The position numbers were made by a program, and so were the translations under genes. The notes under the pieces were generated by a model. The model had not been told where the DNA came from and did no database searches. It worked only from the letters and a program-made list of their open reading frames with translations. Positions 16,804 through 25,794 of a stretch of DNA of 64,000 bases are shown here, piece after piece. The stretch's first letter is position 1, and the number at the start of each line of letters is the position of its first letter. This DNA comes from Bradyrhizobium liaoningense (GTDB lineage Bacteria; Pseudomonadota; Alphaproteobacteria; Rhizobiales; Xanthobacteraceae). Location: positions 45,210 through 109,209 of the forward strand of contig NZ_JAFCJT010000025.1 of the NCBI RefSeq assembly GCF_018130785.1. The letters are read 5' to 3'.

Positions 16804-17363
16804 GCGCAGCATCCCGCTCGCTGGCTTCGGTCGGCACATCGCCGTTGGTCGCGACCGCGAGCTATCTCGGTCTTGTCGTGTTGTTGTTGTTTGTCGTGAT
16901 ATCGTCGCTGTCCGATCTTGTCGCGCAGCGCAGCGATGTTGCGGCATCGGCCGCCATGCTCGCGCAATTGGAGGGGAGAACGAAGGCCAATACGGCGCCC
17001 GGCAGGCCGGTCATGCCGACCGGCTCGGCATATCTCGAGGGCGCAACCGTCACCGTTGCCGGCGCCACCCTGCTCCAGCGCGTATCGGGCGCGGTCGCGA
17101 AATCCGGCGGCAACGTGCTGTCGACCCAGCTTGATGTCCCCACCATCCCGGCCAAGGCCGGCTTCATCAGCATGGTCGCGAGCTGCGAGATCGAGCAGGC
17201 ACAATTGCAACAGGTGCTTTACGACCTCGAGGCCGGCATGCCGTTCTTGTTCATTGACCAATTGGTCGTGCAGCCTATCGCCGACGATACTGCCGGGCAA
17301 GCCGATCCAGGCAAGCTGCGCGTGCTGCTCGGTGTCTCCGGACAATGGCGAGGCACCAAGTGA
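16800..17363 (+). CDS. gspM: GspM-type assembly protein
   Basis: An ATGA overlap with gspL fixes the start. The 187-residue protein has a single membrane helix at residues 18-40 (ASYLGLVVLLLFVVISSLSD) and a periplasmic ferredoxin-like region (LLQRVSGAVAKSGGNVLSTQ, then GMPFLFIDQLVV). This matches the short GspM/GspMb family found in rhizobial type II systems. It pairs with GspL. Confidence 0.82.
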   Translation: MSAASRSLASVGTSPLVATASYLGLVVLLLFVVISSLSDLVAQRSDVAASAAMLAQLEGRTKANTAPGRPVMPTGSAYLEGATVTVAGATLLQRVSGAVAKSGGNVLSTQLDVPTIPAKAGFISMVASCEIEQAQLQQVLYDLEAGMPFLFIDQLVVQPIADDTAGQADPGKLRVLLGVSGQWRGTK

Positions 17364-18007
17364 AGTGGCGCTTCGCAACGATCATTGTCTGCGCGGTCTC
17401 GGCTCATGCCGCATGGGCTGCCGTTCCCGACCGCGCCGCAGATGCACTCGACGCTGGGACGCTTGACGATACCCGGCTCGGCGGGCCCGTACTGTCATCG
17501 CCGCCACCGTCTGAGCCCGTGGCCTCGGTTCGGGTGGTGCCGTCGCCGGTGCCAACGCCAAGGCCGCTCAGTGCAAATCCGCTATGGGGCATTCCGCTTA
17601 AAGCGCTGTCCAACACACGCGATCGTCCCGTGTTCTCGCCGTCGCGGCGACCTCCGCCGGCCATCGTCGCGGAACCCGCGGAGAGCACACCATCGCCACC
17701 GCCGCCACCGCGCAAGGTCGAGATCGAACCGCCACCGCTGTCGCTCGTCGGCACGATCGCGGGCGGCGATGAAAGCTTCGGGATCTTTCTCGATCTGTCA
17801 ACCAAAGCCGCGCTGCGATTGAAGATCGGCGACGATTTTCAGGGATGGAAACTCCGCACCATCAACGGACGCGAAGTGACGATGGAGAAGGACGAGCAAG
17901 GGGCGCTGCTCACGCTGCCGCGCCCCGGGAGCGAGGATAGCGGCGATATCCGCCTCATTCCGATCAGCACCGAGAAGAAGCCCCTCGCTGCGCGGCGCGA
18001 GAAGTGA
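17360..18007 (+). CDS. GspN/GspC-like periplasmic protein with HR-type domain
   Basis: The GTG at 17360 overlaps the gspM stop as GTGA and gives 215 residues; an ATG at 17345 is the alternative. The N-terminus is a signal or anchor segment (WRFATIIVCAVSAHAAWA). A long Pro-rich linker includes NPLWGIPLKALSNTRDRPVF and VFSPSRRPPP, followed by a beta domain, LSLVGTIAGGDESFGIFLDL and GDDFQGWKLRTINGREVTM, which resembles the GspC homology region. It has no PDZ domain. It probably contacts the secretin; rhizobial annotations often call it GspN. Confidence 0.75.
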   Translation: MKWRFATIIVCAVSAHAAWAAVPDRAADALDAGTLDDTRLGGPVLSSPPPSEPVASVRVVPSPVPTPRPLSANPLWGIPLKALSNTRDRPVFSPSRRPPPAIVAEPAESTPSPPPPPRKVEIEPPPLSLVGTIAGGDESFGIFLDLSTKAALRLKIGDDFQGWKLRTINGREVTMEKDEQGALLTLPRPGSEDSGDIRLIPISTEKKPLAARREK

Positions 18008-18033
18008 TTGCGTTTGCGGTTGAAATCCCGATT

Positions 18034-18525
18034 CTAGCTCAGACCAAGCCAGTTCTGAAAGGCCGGCGTCGCGAGAAGCCCGAGCGCGAGAAAGGGACCG
18101 AACGGGATCGACGTCTGACGCTTCATCTCGTGACCTGCGAGTTGCAGGCCACCCGCGACGCCAAGTGCCGCGACCGCAGCAATCAGAAGCAAGGTCGGCA
18201 CGCCGGCAACGCCGACCCAGATCGTGGCGGCGGCAAGAAACTTGACGTCGCCAAGGCCCAGACCATCCACGTGCCGTAACCTGAAGTAAAGACGCTGCAA
18301 TAGCCAAAACAGGACGCCGACGAGCAAGGCGGTCGCCATCGCGCTGAGAGCTGCGGTTGTGCCGTCTGTGACGACAATGTTTGCAAGACCGAGAGCCGCG
18401 ATCGCAAGATTGAGCCAATCGGCAATGATACCGTGCCGAAGGTCGATCAGCGCGACAGCGCAGCAGAGCACGCAAAGCGCCCCATAAGATCCAATAAGAT
18501 AAAGACCTTCGTAGCCGAGATGCAT
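18034..18525 (-). CDS. Short A24 prepilin peptidase (GspO-like)
   Basis: The reverse strand encodes 163 residues from the ATG at 18525; an upstream TTG start at 18567 is possible. Several hydrophobic helices surround the two catalytic aspartates expected of A24 aspartic peptidases: VALIDLRHGIIADWLN and the GxGD motif in GLGLGDVKFLAA. The cytoplasmic methyltransferase domain found in full-length PilD/GspO is absent, as in the CpaA/TadV type. It faces the pseudopilin operon and is the likely processing enzyme. Confidence 0.85.
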   Translation of the reverse strand: MHLGYEGLYLIGSYGALCVLCCAVALIDLRHGIIADWLNLAIAALGLANIVVTDGTTAALSAMATALLVGVLFWLLQRLYFRLRHVDGLGLGDVKFLAAATIWVGVAGVPTLLLIAAVAALGVAGGLQLAGHEMKRQTSIPFGPFLALGLLATPAFQNWLGLS

Positions 18526-18727
18526 CGTGACGTGACGGGTGTGACGCGTGTGGATGTCGTTTCGCAATAATCCGCGTTGAACCGCAGATTTGAATCGATC
18601 AGTTGTAGCGAACTAAGTTTTCAGGATTGTGATCGTCGACGATGATGTCGAAATAGAAAAGATGCGACAAAACGTCCGAGCTGTCACAAATCCGCATAGG
18701 ATACCGACAATAGTTCGCCCGACTGTA

Positions 18728-18749
18728 CGCCATGAAGCCCTTCATGGCG
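18728..18749. promoter_or_regulatory. 10-bp perfect inverted repeat before the imelysin-like gene
   Basis: CGCCATGAAG and CTTCATGGCG form a perfect palindrome with two central C's, ending 17 bases before the ATG at 18767. The site would lie around the transcript start or in the 5' leader. It could be an operator for a dimeric repressor, or a hairpin affecting translation. Confidence 0.45.
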
Positions 18750-18766
18750 GATGAGTGGGTTGGACA

Positions 18767-19549
18767 ATGTACAAGATGCGAGTGGCGACGTGCCTTCTGT
18801 TGGCGGCGTTGGCCGGGGTGCGTGACGCGCATGCCGGCGCGCTCGAGGACGGAGCTGAACGCTATCGGCCGTACCTGATCGAGAGCGTTGCCAGTGCGCT
18901 CGCGGGCGCACGCGCCCTGCAAGAGCGCGCCGCAGCCTCGGATTTGCCCGGCGCCAAGAAGGCATGGCTTTCAGCGCGTGCGGGCTGGGAACGCTCGGAA
19001 GTGTTCACCGCAGGCTTCGTCCCCGAACTCGATGTGCAGATCGACGCGTGGCCGAACGCGGACAGCGGGTTCCACGCGATCGAGGCAAGATTGTTTGGAG
19101 CAGGCAGCACGGATGTCGCCGCCGATGTGGCCGGCCTCGTGCAGCATCTGAATGATCTTCACGGCAAGCTCAAGGACATCAAGCTCACGCCGCAGGGCCT
19201 GCTCGATGGCACGGTGCGGCTCACCTACGAGGTCGGGGAGAGCAAGGCGGATGGCGGCGAGTCGCGCATCAGCGGCACCTCGCTCGACGATATGCGCAAC
19301 AACATCGCCGGCATCGATTTCGCGTATCACACGATCTTCTCCGCCGCGCTCAACACGGTGGACGGCAAGCTCGACGAGATGGTGTCTAACCGGATCGAGC
19401 AGCTCGAGGCGATCGTCGCGACGCCCTATCTGCCGCACGTCGATATCGCGGACCTGCGCCGTACCAGCGAGGAGCTGGTCGTGGCACTGCAGGGGGCTTC
19501 GGCCAAGCTCGGCCTGCAGCGGCCGACGCTGGAGGCCCAGGCGCGATGA
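18767..19549 (+). CDS. Imelysin/EfeO-like periplasmic protein
   Basis: From the ATG at 18767 (GTG at 18755 and ATG at 18776 are alternatives) the protein has 260 residues and a signal peptide ending near GVRDAHA. The core contains KKAWLSARAGWERSEVFTAG, then GFHAIEARLFG, and a four-helix pattern typical of the imelysin/EfeO/M75 family; GFHAIE corresponds to the conserved GxHxxE motif. Members bind metal, often iron or copper, in the periplasm, and many accompany heme peroxidases. Its last four bases overlap the di-heme cytochrome gene (ATGA), so the two proteins are likely partners. Confidence 0.85.
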   Translation: MYKMRVATCLLLAALAGVRDAHAGALEDGAERYRPYLIESVASALAGARALQERAAASDLPGAKKAWLSARAGWERSEVFTAGFVPELDVQIDAWPNADSGFHAIEARLFGAGSTDVAADVAGLVQHLNDLHGKLKDIKLTPQGLLDGTVRLTYEVGESKADGGESRISGTSLDDMRNNIAGIDFAYHTIFSAALNTVDGKLDEMVSNRIEQLEAIVATPYLPHVDIADLRRTSEELVVALQGASAKLGLQRPTLEAQAR

Positions 19550-20925
19550 CATCGCTTCACTTGCGTCGGGGCGCGCTGTTTTCCGGTCTCGCTGTCCTTG
19601 TACTACTGCTCGGCCAGGCGGTGGCTTTCCCCGTCGACGGCGACAAGACCGTTCTGCCTGTTTCGACCGAGCTGAATGAGGATGCGCTCGACAAGCCGCG
19701 CGAGGTGTTCCAGTCCGAGCGCACCGGCCGCAAGTCATACCTCGTGAACCTCGGCGATCTCGCCTTCAATTCACCGGGGCTCCTCGGCCCGGTGGCACGA
19801 CAGGGCGGCGTGAGCTGCGGCACCTGCCACGTCAACGGAGCCAACAACTCGAAATTCTTCATGCCGAAGATGTCGAGCCGGCCCGGCACGTTCGACACCA
19901 CCGGTCCACTGTTCAATCCGAAGGCCAACAATCTGGCGTTCGACCCCGTGAGGATTCCGAGCCTGCGCGGCGCGCGCTATCTTGCGCCCTACGGCGCCGA
20001 TGGACGGTTCGCCTCGCTGCGGGACTTCGTCCACAACGTCATCACCAACGAGTTCGCCGGACCGGAGCCGTCCCCGGCGACGCTCGACGCGATCGTCGCC
20101 TATATCCAGGACATCGACTTCCTGCCCAATCCGAGCCTCGGTCCTGCGGGACGCCTGGCCGGCAAGATCAGCGAAGCGGAGCGCCGCGGCGAAGCGCTGT
20201 TCTCCAAGCCGTTCCCGCACGATCCGTCGCTGAGTTGCTCTGGCTGCCATGTTCCGTCGTCGGGCTTCGTCGATCACCAGCAGCACGACATCGGCTCCGG
20301 GGGCCTGTTCAAGACCCCGACCCTGCGCAATGCGGATTTCAACGCGCCGTATTTTCACGACGGCCGCTTCGACGATTTCAATCAGGTCGTCGATTATTTC
20401 GACCGGACGTTCCAGCTCGGTCTTTCCACTCAGGACAAGGGCGACCTCGTCGCCTATCTGACGGCAGTCGGCGATGGCACGCAGCCCTATGAGCGCGACG
20501 GCGCCGGCGCGACGTTGAAAGAGATCAACGACTTCTCTTCCGTGCTCGCGATTGCCGTTACCGCCGGCGACAAGGACACGGTCGCCCTTGCGGTCGACAC
20601 CATCGGCCGCGAGCTGCGCGAGTTGACCGAGCAATATCCCGACCGGAAGAACACCAGCGTATCGGGTGGCGAAGAGCATCGTGTCCTTGCGCGCAACAGC
20701 TTGAAGGAGCTCGTTCTCACGCTACGGCGAATCGAGATGGCTGTTGGAGCTGGACGCACCAGCGATGCGACTACCGAGCTCAGGAACTTCCGCTATCTGA
20801 TGGCCGCTGCAGTGCCCGCGCTGCTCGCCAGCGCCGAGCCCTGGTCGCTCTTCAACCAGGACGTCCACGATCAGCATTATGCCGCACTTCGCCAGGTGAT
20901 GCAGTCCAAGCATGTTTCGCATTGA
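19546..20925 (+). CDS. Exported di-heme cytochrome (CcpA/MauG-like), copy 1
   Basis: The 459-residue protein has a signal peptide (FSGLAVLVLLLGQAVAFPVD) and two c-type heme sites, CGTCH near residue 92 and CSGCH near residue 229. Each lies in a cytochrome-c-peroxidase-like domain; PSLRGARYLAPYGADGRF and TPTLRNADFNAPYFHDGRF are the paired conserved segments. The C-terminal 130 residues are helical (SLKELVLTLRRIEMAVGAGR). It may be a periplasmic peroxidase or oxidase. It overlaps the imelysin-like gene and has a paralogue at 24037-25467. Confidence 0.88.
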   Translation: MTSLHLRRGALFSGLAVLVLLLGQAVAFPVDGDKTVLPVSTELNEDALDKPREVFQSERTGRKSYLVNLGDLAFNSPGLLGPVARQGGVSCGTCHVNGANNSKFFMPKMSSRPGTFDTTGPLFNPKANNLAFDPVRIPSLRGARYLAPYGADGRFASLRDFVHNVITNEFAGPEPSPATLDAIVAYIQDIDFLPNPSLGPAGRLAGKISEAERRGEALFSKPFPHDPSLSCSGCHVPSSGFVDHQQHDIGSGGLFKTPTLRNADFNAPYFHDGRFDDFNQVVDYFDRTFQLGLSTQDKGDLVAYLTAVGDGTQPYERDGAGATLKEINDFSSVLAIAVTAGDKDTVALAVDTIGRELRELTEQYPDRKNTSVSGGEEHRVLARNSLKELVLTLRRIEMAVGAGRTSDATTELRNFRYLMAAAVPALLASAEPWSLFNQDVHDQHYAALRQVMQSKHVSH

Positions 20926-21165
20926 TCAGGCCGCGCGGAATCGCGTTTACGATTCTCGTGGTCGCTTGAATTGCTGAAAAATCCTTTCCCGTCGCTCGCT
21001 GATGATTTGAATCGTGGAGATGCGATTCACGTTGCGTGTGTCTCCACAGAAATTCTTGGAACGTTTCGAAATTTCTTTCGGGCATTCATCGCAACGAAAA
21101 GCATGCGTCATATTGTCTCACTAAGCAGGTGTGTGTTGCTAACCGCAAACATCCTGAGGTCGACA

Positions 21166-23220
21166 ATGACTTTCAATTACAAGAAGCACTGGCGAACCAG
21201 CACCGCGATCTGCCTCGCGTCCACGGTGCTCGTCGCAACTGCCGCCTACGCCGCTCACTACCCGGGCGGTCACAGCCCGTGGGACAAGCGTTCACACCAC
21301 AACAACAAATCGCACGAAGAAAGCCGGAACGAGCATCACGGCGATCATGGTGACAAGGATCACGGCGACAAGGTGAAGACCGCCTCGCCGATCAAGCACG
21401 TCATCATCCTGATCGGTGAAAACCGCGGCCTCGACCACACCTTCGGTATCTACAAGCCGAAGGGCAAGGGACAGACGATCTCCAACCTGCTGTCGAAGGG
21501 CATTGTCAACGAGGACGGAACGCCGGGCCCGAACTTCGCCCAGGCGCAGCAGTATTCGGTCGCGGGCCAGCCCTCCTTCTATATCGGCGCGCCGACGATC
21601 TCGAAGTCTCCCTATAACGCCACCAACAAGATGCCGCAGCCGAACACCAACGGAACGCCGACCGCGCAGAGCGACACCGGCGCCCCGTTCAAGACGATCG
21701 CCGAAGCTAGCGTCGAAAAGGACATGGATCCGAGCGATCTCGACATCCTCACGACCGGCTTCAGCGGACTGCCGACCGGAGTGCTCGACACCCGCGTTCC
21801 CGGCGCCGGCAGCCTGAACGGACCGTTCCAGCTGCAGGGTGAGCAGATCAGCGACGATGACTACACCGGCGACTCGACCCACCGCTTCTATCAGGATTGG
21901 CAGCAGGACGACTGCAGCGCCGCCAACGCCACGAAGAAGAACAATTCGGGCTGCCTGAACGACCTGTTCCCGTTCGTGATGGCAACCTACTCGGCGTCCA
22001 ACAAGAGCGCGGCCAACTCGATGGGCTTCTATAACGCCCAGCAGGGTCAGGCCCCGGTCCTCAAGATGCTCGCCGACCGCTTCACCCTGAGCGACAACTT
22101 CCACCAGTCGTTCCACGGCGGCACCGGTGCGAACCACTTCATGCTCGGTACCGGCGACGCAGCTTTCTGGAGCGATGGCAAGGGCAACCCGGCGACGCCG
22201 CCGGCCACCGCGATCGCCAACCCGAATCCGGTCGCGGGTACGGTTAACCGCTACACCGTCGACGGCAATTGGAGCAACTGCTCCGATGTGTTCCAGCCCG
22301 GCGTGAAACCGATCGTCACCTATCTCAACAATCTGCCGTATGCGGCCGAGCCGAACTGCAAACCCAACCACTATTACATGCTCAACAATGTCAATCCGGG
22401 CTATCTCCCGAACGGCGCTCTGTCGGGCGGCAACAACGTTCCGCCGTCGTCCGTCCGTACGATCGGCGACGCGCTTATGGAGAAGAACATCTCCTGGGCG
22501 TTCTATGGTGGTGCGTATAACGACGCCGTGACGCTCTCGAACGCAGCGGTTGCGGCCAATCCGACCAGTCCGAACCTCACCGCTGCCGCGGTTGCCGATC
22601 CGGCACACGCGCTCGGTATCGCCTACTGCCAGATCTGCAATCCGTTCCAGTATGCGACCTCGATCATGGCGAACCCGACCGTGCGTCAGGCTCACATGAA
22701 GGACACGTCCGATCTGATCACAGCGATCCAGAACAACACTCTGCCCGCGGTGTCGTTCGGCAAGCCGGACGGTCTACTCGACGGTCATCCGCAGAGCTCG
22801 AAGGTTGACCTGTTCGAGGCCTATACCCTGAACGTGCTCAACGCGCTGGACAACAATCCGGAACTGAAGGCCGAGACCGCGGTGTTCATCACCTGGGACG
22901 AGGCCGGCGGATATTGGGACTCGGGCTACATCCAGTCGATCGACTTCTTCGGCGACGGACCGCGCATCCCGACCCTGGTCCTCTCGCCCTATTCGACGGG
23001 CGGCAAGGTCAACCACAACTACGCCGACCACGTTTCGCTGCTGAAGTTCATCGAACGCAACTGGGCTCTCCAGCCGCTCACGAACCGCAGCCGCGACAAC
23101 CTGCCGAACCCGACCTACTCGAAGAACAACGAATACGTCCCGTCCAACAGCCCCGCACTGTCGGACATGTTCGACGCGTTCGACTTCAGCAAGGCGGTCA
23201 CGTTGTCCTACACCGAGTGA
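21166..23220 (+). CDS. Exported phosphoesterase (PLC/AcpA superfamily), copy 1
   Basis: The ATG at 21166 follows TGAGGT and gives 684 residues. A Sec signal (STAICLASTVLVATAAYA) precedes a His/Asp/Lys-rich linker of about 35 residues, then the phosphoesterase domain. KHVIILIGENRGLDHTFG holds the metal- and nucleophile-region ENRxxDHxFG motif, and FITWDEAGGYWD is the second metal site. The family includes phospholipases C and acid phosphatases; the substrate is unknown. Its position next to a type II system suggests secretion by it. A perfect hairpin follows the stop. Confidence 0.88.
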   Translation: MTFNYKKHWRTSTAICLASTVLVATAAYAAHYPGGHSPWDKRSHHNNKSHEESRNEHHGDHGDKDHGDKVKTASPIKHVIILIGENRGLDHTFGIYKPKGKGQTISNLLSKGIVNEDGTPGPNFAQAQQYSVAGQPSFYIGAPTISKSPYNATNKMPQPNTNGTPTAQSDTGAPFKTIAEASVEKDMDPSDLDILTTGFSGLPTGVLDTRVPGAGSLNGPFQLQGEQISDDDYTGDSTHRFYQDWQQDDCSAANATKKNNSGCLNDLFPFVMATYSASNKSAANSMGFYNAQQGQAPVLKMLADRFTLSDNFHQSFHGGTGANHFMLGTGDAAFWSDGKGNPATPPATAIANPNPVAGTVNRYTVDGNWSNCSDVFQPGVKPIVTYLNNLPYAAEPNCKPNHYYMLNNVNPGYLPNGALSGGNNVPPSSVRTIGDALMEKNISWAFYGGAYNDAVTLSNAAVAANPTSPNLTAAAVADPAHALGIAYCQICNPFQYATSIMANPTVRQAHMKDTSDLITAIQNNTLPAVSFGKPDGLLDGHPQSSKVDLFEAYTLNVLNALDNNPELKAETAVFITWDEAGGYWDSGYIQSIDFFGDGPRIPTLVLSPYSTGGKVNHNYADHVSLLKFIERNWALQPLTNRSRDNLPNPTYSKNNEYVPSNSPALSDMFDAFDFSKAVTLSYTE

Positions 23221-23264
23221 TCGATCTCTCGTCCAGCACGAGACATTGGTCGGCCTGATGCCGG

Positions 23265-23293
23265 CGCCGACCGAACCCATGGTTCGGTCGGCG
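23265..23293. terminator. 13-bp perfect hairpin after the first phosphoesterase
   Basis: GCCGACCGAACC and GGTTCGGTCGGC, with one further C-G pair, enclose a three-base loop CAT. There is no T-run, so it may act as a transcript-stabilising or Rho-assisted terminator. It lies 45 bases after the phosphoesterase stop and just before the next gene. Confidence 0.6.
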
Positions 23294-23331
23294 TTGTCAT
23301 GTCCGCCATGAACCAACCCGGGACTTTTTCA

Positions 23332-24015
23332 ATGAAGCTCAATGCACAGGCCTCGCCGGCCAGCAGCCTCCTCAAAGCCTCCCTGCTCGCCGCCGCCCTC
23401 CTGGCGGCGACGGCGGAATCGGTCGAGGCGCAGCAGTTTTCGGCTGATCTCGTTGCCAAAAAGGACGAGACGACGACTGTGCTGGGACGCTTGCATGTCT
23501 CGGACGGAAAGGAACGGTTAGAGGCGGCAGCGCTACCCGATGGCTTCTTCCTGATCGACACGGCCGGGCCCACGGCCTATTTCGTCCGCCCCGGCGCACG
23601 TGTTTTCATGGACGCGAAGCAATCGAGCCCCCTGACGGGGATGTTCGTGCCGGTCGATCCGAACGATCCCTGCCGGCAATGGCTGGCGATAGCGCAGCTA
23701 TCAGCGCCGACCGACCTTGCGACATGGCGCTGTCAATACGATCACGACGAGACGGTCGCCGGGCGAATGATGGATGTCTACCGGGTCGCGGCGCCCGGCT
23801 CCACCTTTCTCAGCTGGGTCGACCGCGAGCACAAATTCCCGCTCCAGATCAAGACAGAGGACGGCACGATGATCACCGCCGAACACATCCGCGACGAACC
23901 GCAGCCGGCGCAAACGTTCGAGATTCCCGCCGGCATGCGCAAATTCGATCCGCACGCGCTGATCCGCCGGATCCAGCAGAGCGATGTATGGGTCGCGCAG
24001 CCGGACTCGGAGTGA
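23332..24015 (+). CDS. Small exported protein of unknown function
   Basis: The ATG at 23332 gives 227 residues with a signal peptide ending near ATAESVEAQ; ATGs at 23299 and 23308 extend it. The mature part is mostly beta-rich (TTVLGRLHVSDGKERLEAA, then FFLIDTAGPTAYFVRPGARV, FLSWVDREHKFPLQIKTEDG), similar to LolA/DUF4412-type lipid- or ligand-binding folds, but the match is only general. It lies between two phosphoesterase/di-heme modules and may be transcribed with the first phosphoesterase. Confidence 0.7.
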   Translation: MKLNAQASPASSLLKASLLAAALLAATAESVEAQQFSADLVAKKDETTTVLGRLHVSDGKERLEAAALPDGFFLIDTAGPTAYFVRPGARVFMDAKQSSPLTGMFVPVDPNDPCRQWLAIAQLSAPTDLATWRCQYDHDETVAGRMMDVYRVAAPGSTFLSWVDREHKFPLQIKTEDGTMITAEHIRDEPQPAQTFEIPAGMRKFDPHALIRRIQQSDVWVAQPDSE

Positions 24016-24036
24016 GGCGAGCGCGAGCGCTCCGGG

Positions 24037-25467
24037 TCACTGCGGCTGCTGGCCGGCCGCCGGCAGCAACCGGCCGAGCGCCGCGTAGTGCGATTGATGC
24101 ACGTTACCGTTGAACAGCGACCACGGCTCGGCCTTCTTCAGGGCAACGGGAACGTCGAAATTCACCAGCAGCGCAAAGCTGCGGTATTCCGTCATCGCAT
24201 CATCGATCCGGCCCGCCGAGACATCGATATCGATGCGGCGCAGGGTGAGGACGAGGTCCTTCAAGATGGTACGCGCCGCAAGCCGCTCATCCTGGCCGCC
24301 GACCGAGGCGTTCCTGATGTCGGGGATGTGCTCGGTCAATTCACGCAGTTCGGCACCGACGCCGGTCACGGCCAGCGACACCACCGCCGTATTGCCGGTG
24401 GGGATCGCGACCTGGAGCACGCTCGACAGCTCGAGGACCTCTTTCATCCGGATCACGACACCGTCCTTGTCGAAGGGACGCTCGCCGTCGCCGACCGTGT
24501 TCAGATAGGCCACCAAGTCCTGCGTATCCTGGGCAGTCAATCCCAGATCGAACACGCGGTCGAAATGCTGCACCACCTGCTCATAGCTGTCATAGCGGCC
24601 GTCGTGGAAATAAGGGGCGTTGAAATTCGCGTTTAGCAAGGTGGGCGTCTTGACCAGCCCGCCCGATCCGACGTCGTGACGCGCCTGGTCGTTGAAGGTT
24701 CCAGACGGAATATGACAGCCCGCGCAGCTCAATTCGGCCTGACGCGGGAACGGCTTGAAGAACAGCTTCTCGCCGCGACGCTCGGAATCGCCGACCTGTA
24801 CTGCGAGCCTGCCGCCGGGCACAATTTTTGGATTGGGCAGAAAATCGATGTCGTTGATGTAAGCGACAAGGCCGTCCAAAACCTCGTCCGACGGCTTTGG
24901 CCCCGCGAATTCGTTGACGATGACATTATAGACGAAGTCGCGGAGCGAGGTGATGCGCCCGTCATGTCCGTATGGCGCGAGGAAGCGGGCGCCGCGCAGG
25001 CTCGGAATCCGGACCGGGTCGAGGATGCTGTTGAAGGTCTTCGGGTTGAACACAAGGCTGGTGGTGTCGAAGGTACCAGGGCGGCTGGATGCGCCAGGCA
25101 CGAACAGTTTTGGGTTCGACGCGCCGTTGACGTGGCAGGTGCCGCAACTCATCTCGGCCTGGCGCGCTTTGCCGCCCAGAATGGCCGGCGAGTTGAAGGC
25201 GAGATCGCCGAGATTGACCAGAAAGGATTTGTGGCCTCCGACCGCTTCGGAGTGAAACAACTCGCGCGGCCGTGCCAATGCTTCCTCGGAGAATTCGGTG
25301 CCGGCCGGCAGCACAGTCTGGTCGCCGCCGAGCGGAAACGCCATCACGCGCGGCGCAAGCAAGGCTGCCGTGAATGCCAGCAACGTGATCCGCGCCAGGC
25401 GGATGCCACGACCAGCCAATTCAGTGCGACATTCCCTGAAGCCACACGCCAGAAGATCCCAAGGCAT
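24037..25467 (-). CDS. Exported di-heme cytochrome (CcpA/MauG-like), copy 2
   Basis: The 476-residue protein is a paralogue of the one at 19546-20925 and follows it along most of its length, including SRPGTFDTT, PVRIPSLRGAR and AEPWSLFN. Heme sites are CGTCH and CAGCH. The N-terminus has a longer leader before FTAALLAPRVMAFPLGGDQT. It is transcribed away from the second phosphoesterase gene. The shared 327-bp intergenic region carries TGAC arrays. Unlike copy 1 it has no adjacent imelysin gene. Confidence 0.88.
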   Translation of the reverse strand: MPWDLLACGFRECRTELAGRGIRLARITLLAFTAALLAPRVMAFPLGGDQTVLPAGTEFSEEALARPRELFHSEAVGGHKSFLVNLGDLAFNSPAILGGKARQAEMSCGTCHVNGASNPKLFVPGASSRPGTFDTTSLVFNPKTFNSILDPVRIPSLRGARFLAPYGHDGRITSLRDFVYNVIVNEFAGPKPSDEVLDGLVAYINDIDFLPNPKIVPGGRLAVQVGDSERRGEKLFFKPFPRQAELSCAGCHIPSGTFNDQARHDVGSGGLVKTPTLLNANFNAPYFHDGRYDSYEQVVQHFDRVFDLGLTAQDTQDLVAYLNTVGDGERPFDKDGVVIRMKEVLELSSVLQVAIPTGNTAVVSLAVTGVGAELRELTEHIPDIRNASVGGQDERLAARTILKDLVLTLRRIDIDVSAGRIDDAMTEYRSFALLVNFDVPVALKKAEPWSLFNGNVHQSHYAALGRLLPAAGQQPQ

Positions 25468-25518
25468 CGCGGAAAACGCTCCTGCTACAGATCATTCGTG
25501 CCGCCGCGCGATCGGAAG

Positions 25519-25536
25519 ATGTCACGGGGGTGACAG
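25519..25536. promoter_or_regulatory. Inverted repeat TGTCAC-N4-GTGACA
   Basis: ATGTCACGGGGGTGACAG contains the perfect inverted repeat TGTCAC/GTGACA with a four-base spacer, about 52 bp upstream of the start at 25467. Read on the minus strand, the 18 bp also resemble a Pho box (CTGTCAT-N4-CTGTCAT), with six and five of seven matches. Either a dimeric regulator or PhoB is possible. Confidence 0.4.
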
Positions 25537-25556
25537 TTTCTTGTCGGCGGGTTCAA

Positions 25557-25600
25557 TGACCGTCTGACTGGATGACGAATGTTGTTTGCAATTTGATGAC
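25557..25600. promoter_or_regulatory. TGAC array 1, 8-bp period
   Basis: TGAC occurs at 25557, 25565 and 25573, exactly eight bases apart, and again in phase at 25597 (24 bases later). It lies about 90 bp upstream of the minus-strand di-heme gene. Regular direct repeats of this kind suggest a multimeric activator or repressor site; the protein is unknown. Confidence 0.5.
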
Positions 25601-25666
25601 GCAAACTCCGTAACGTGCAAGTCAACGCTAAAGTGGAAATCCAAACCGATGCGCTCCACGGGGTGA

Positions 25667-25686
25667 TGACATCGTGACGCGTTGAC
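25667..25686. promoter_or_regulatory. TGAC array 2, 8-bp period
   Basis: TGAC recurs at 25667, 25675 and 25683, again eight bases apart, about 110 bp upstream of the phosphoesterase start at 25795. With array 1 it gives one cluster per divergent gene. Confidence 0.5.
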
Positions 25687-25794
25687 AACATCTCGCTTGT
25701 TTGCGCGCGCGTCTAAAAACGGTCATCCCGGCGAAATGTGTTTTGCTTAGCGTGTAGCTCCATTTCTTTTTCTTTCTGAAATCAGGAGAACACG

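Noticed and set aside
18526..18567. GTCAC repeats upstream of the prepilin peptidase as a TGAC-type array
   Set aside because: Spacing is irregular (5 and 9 bases), unlike the exact 8-bp period at 25557-25686.
21292..22695. 467-codon minus-strand frame opposite the first phosphoesterase
   Set aside because: Val/Arg/Gly-rich shadow of a high-GC gene; the plus strand has a full family match.
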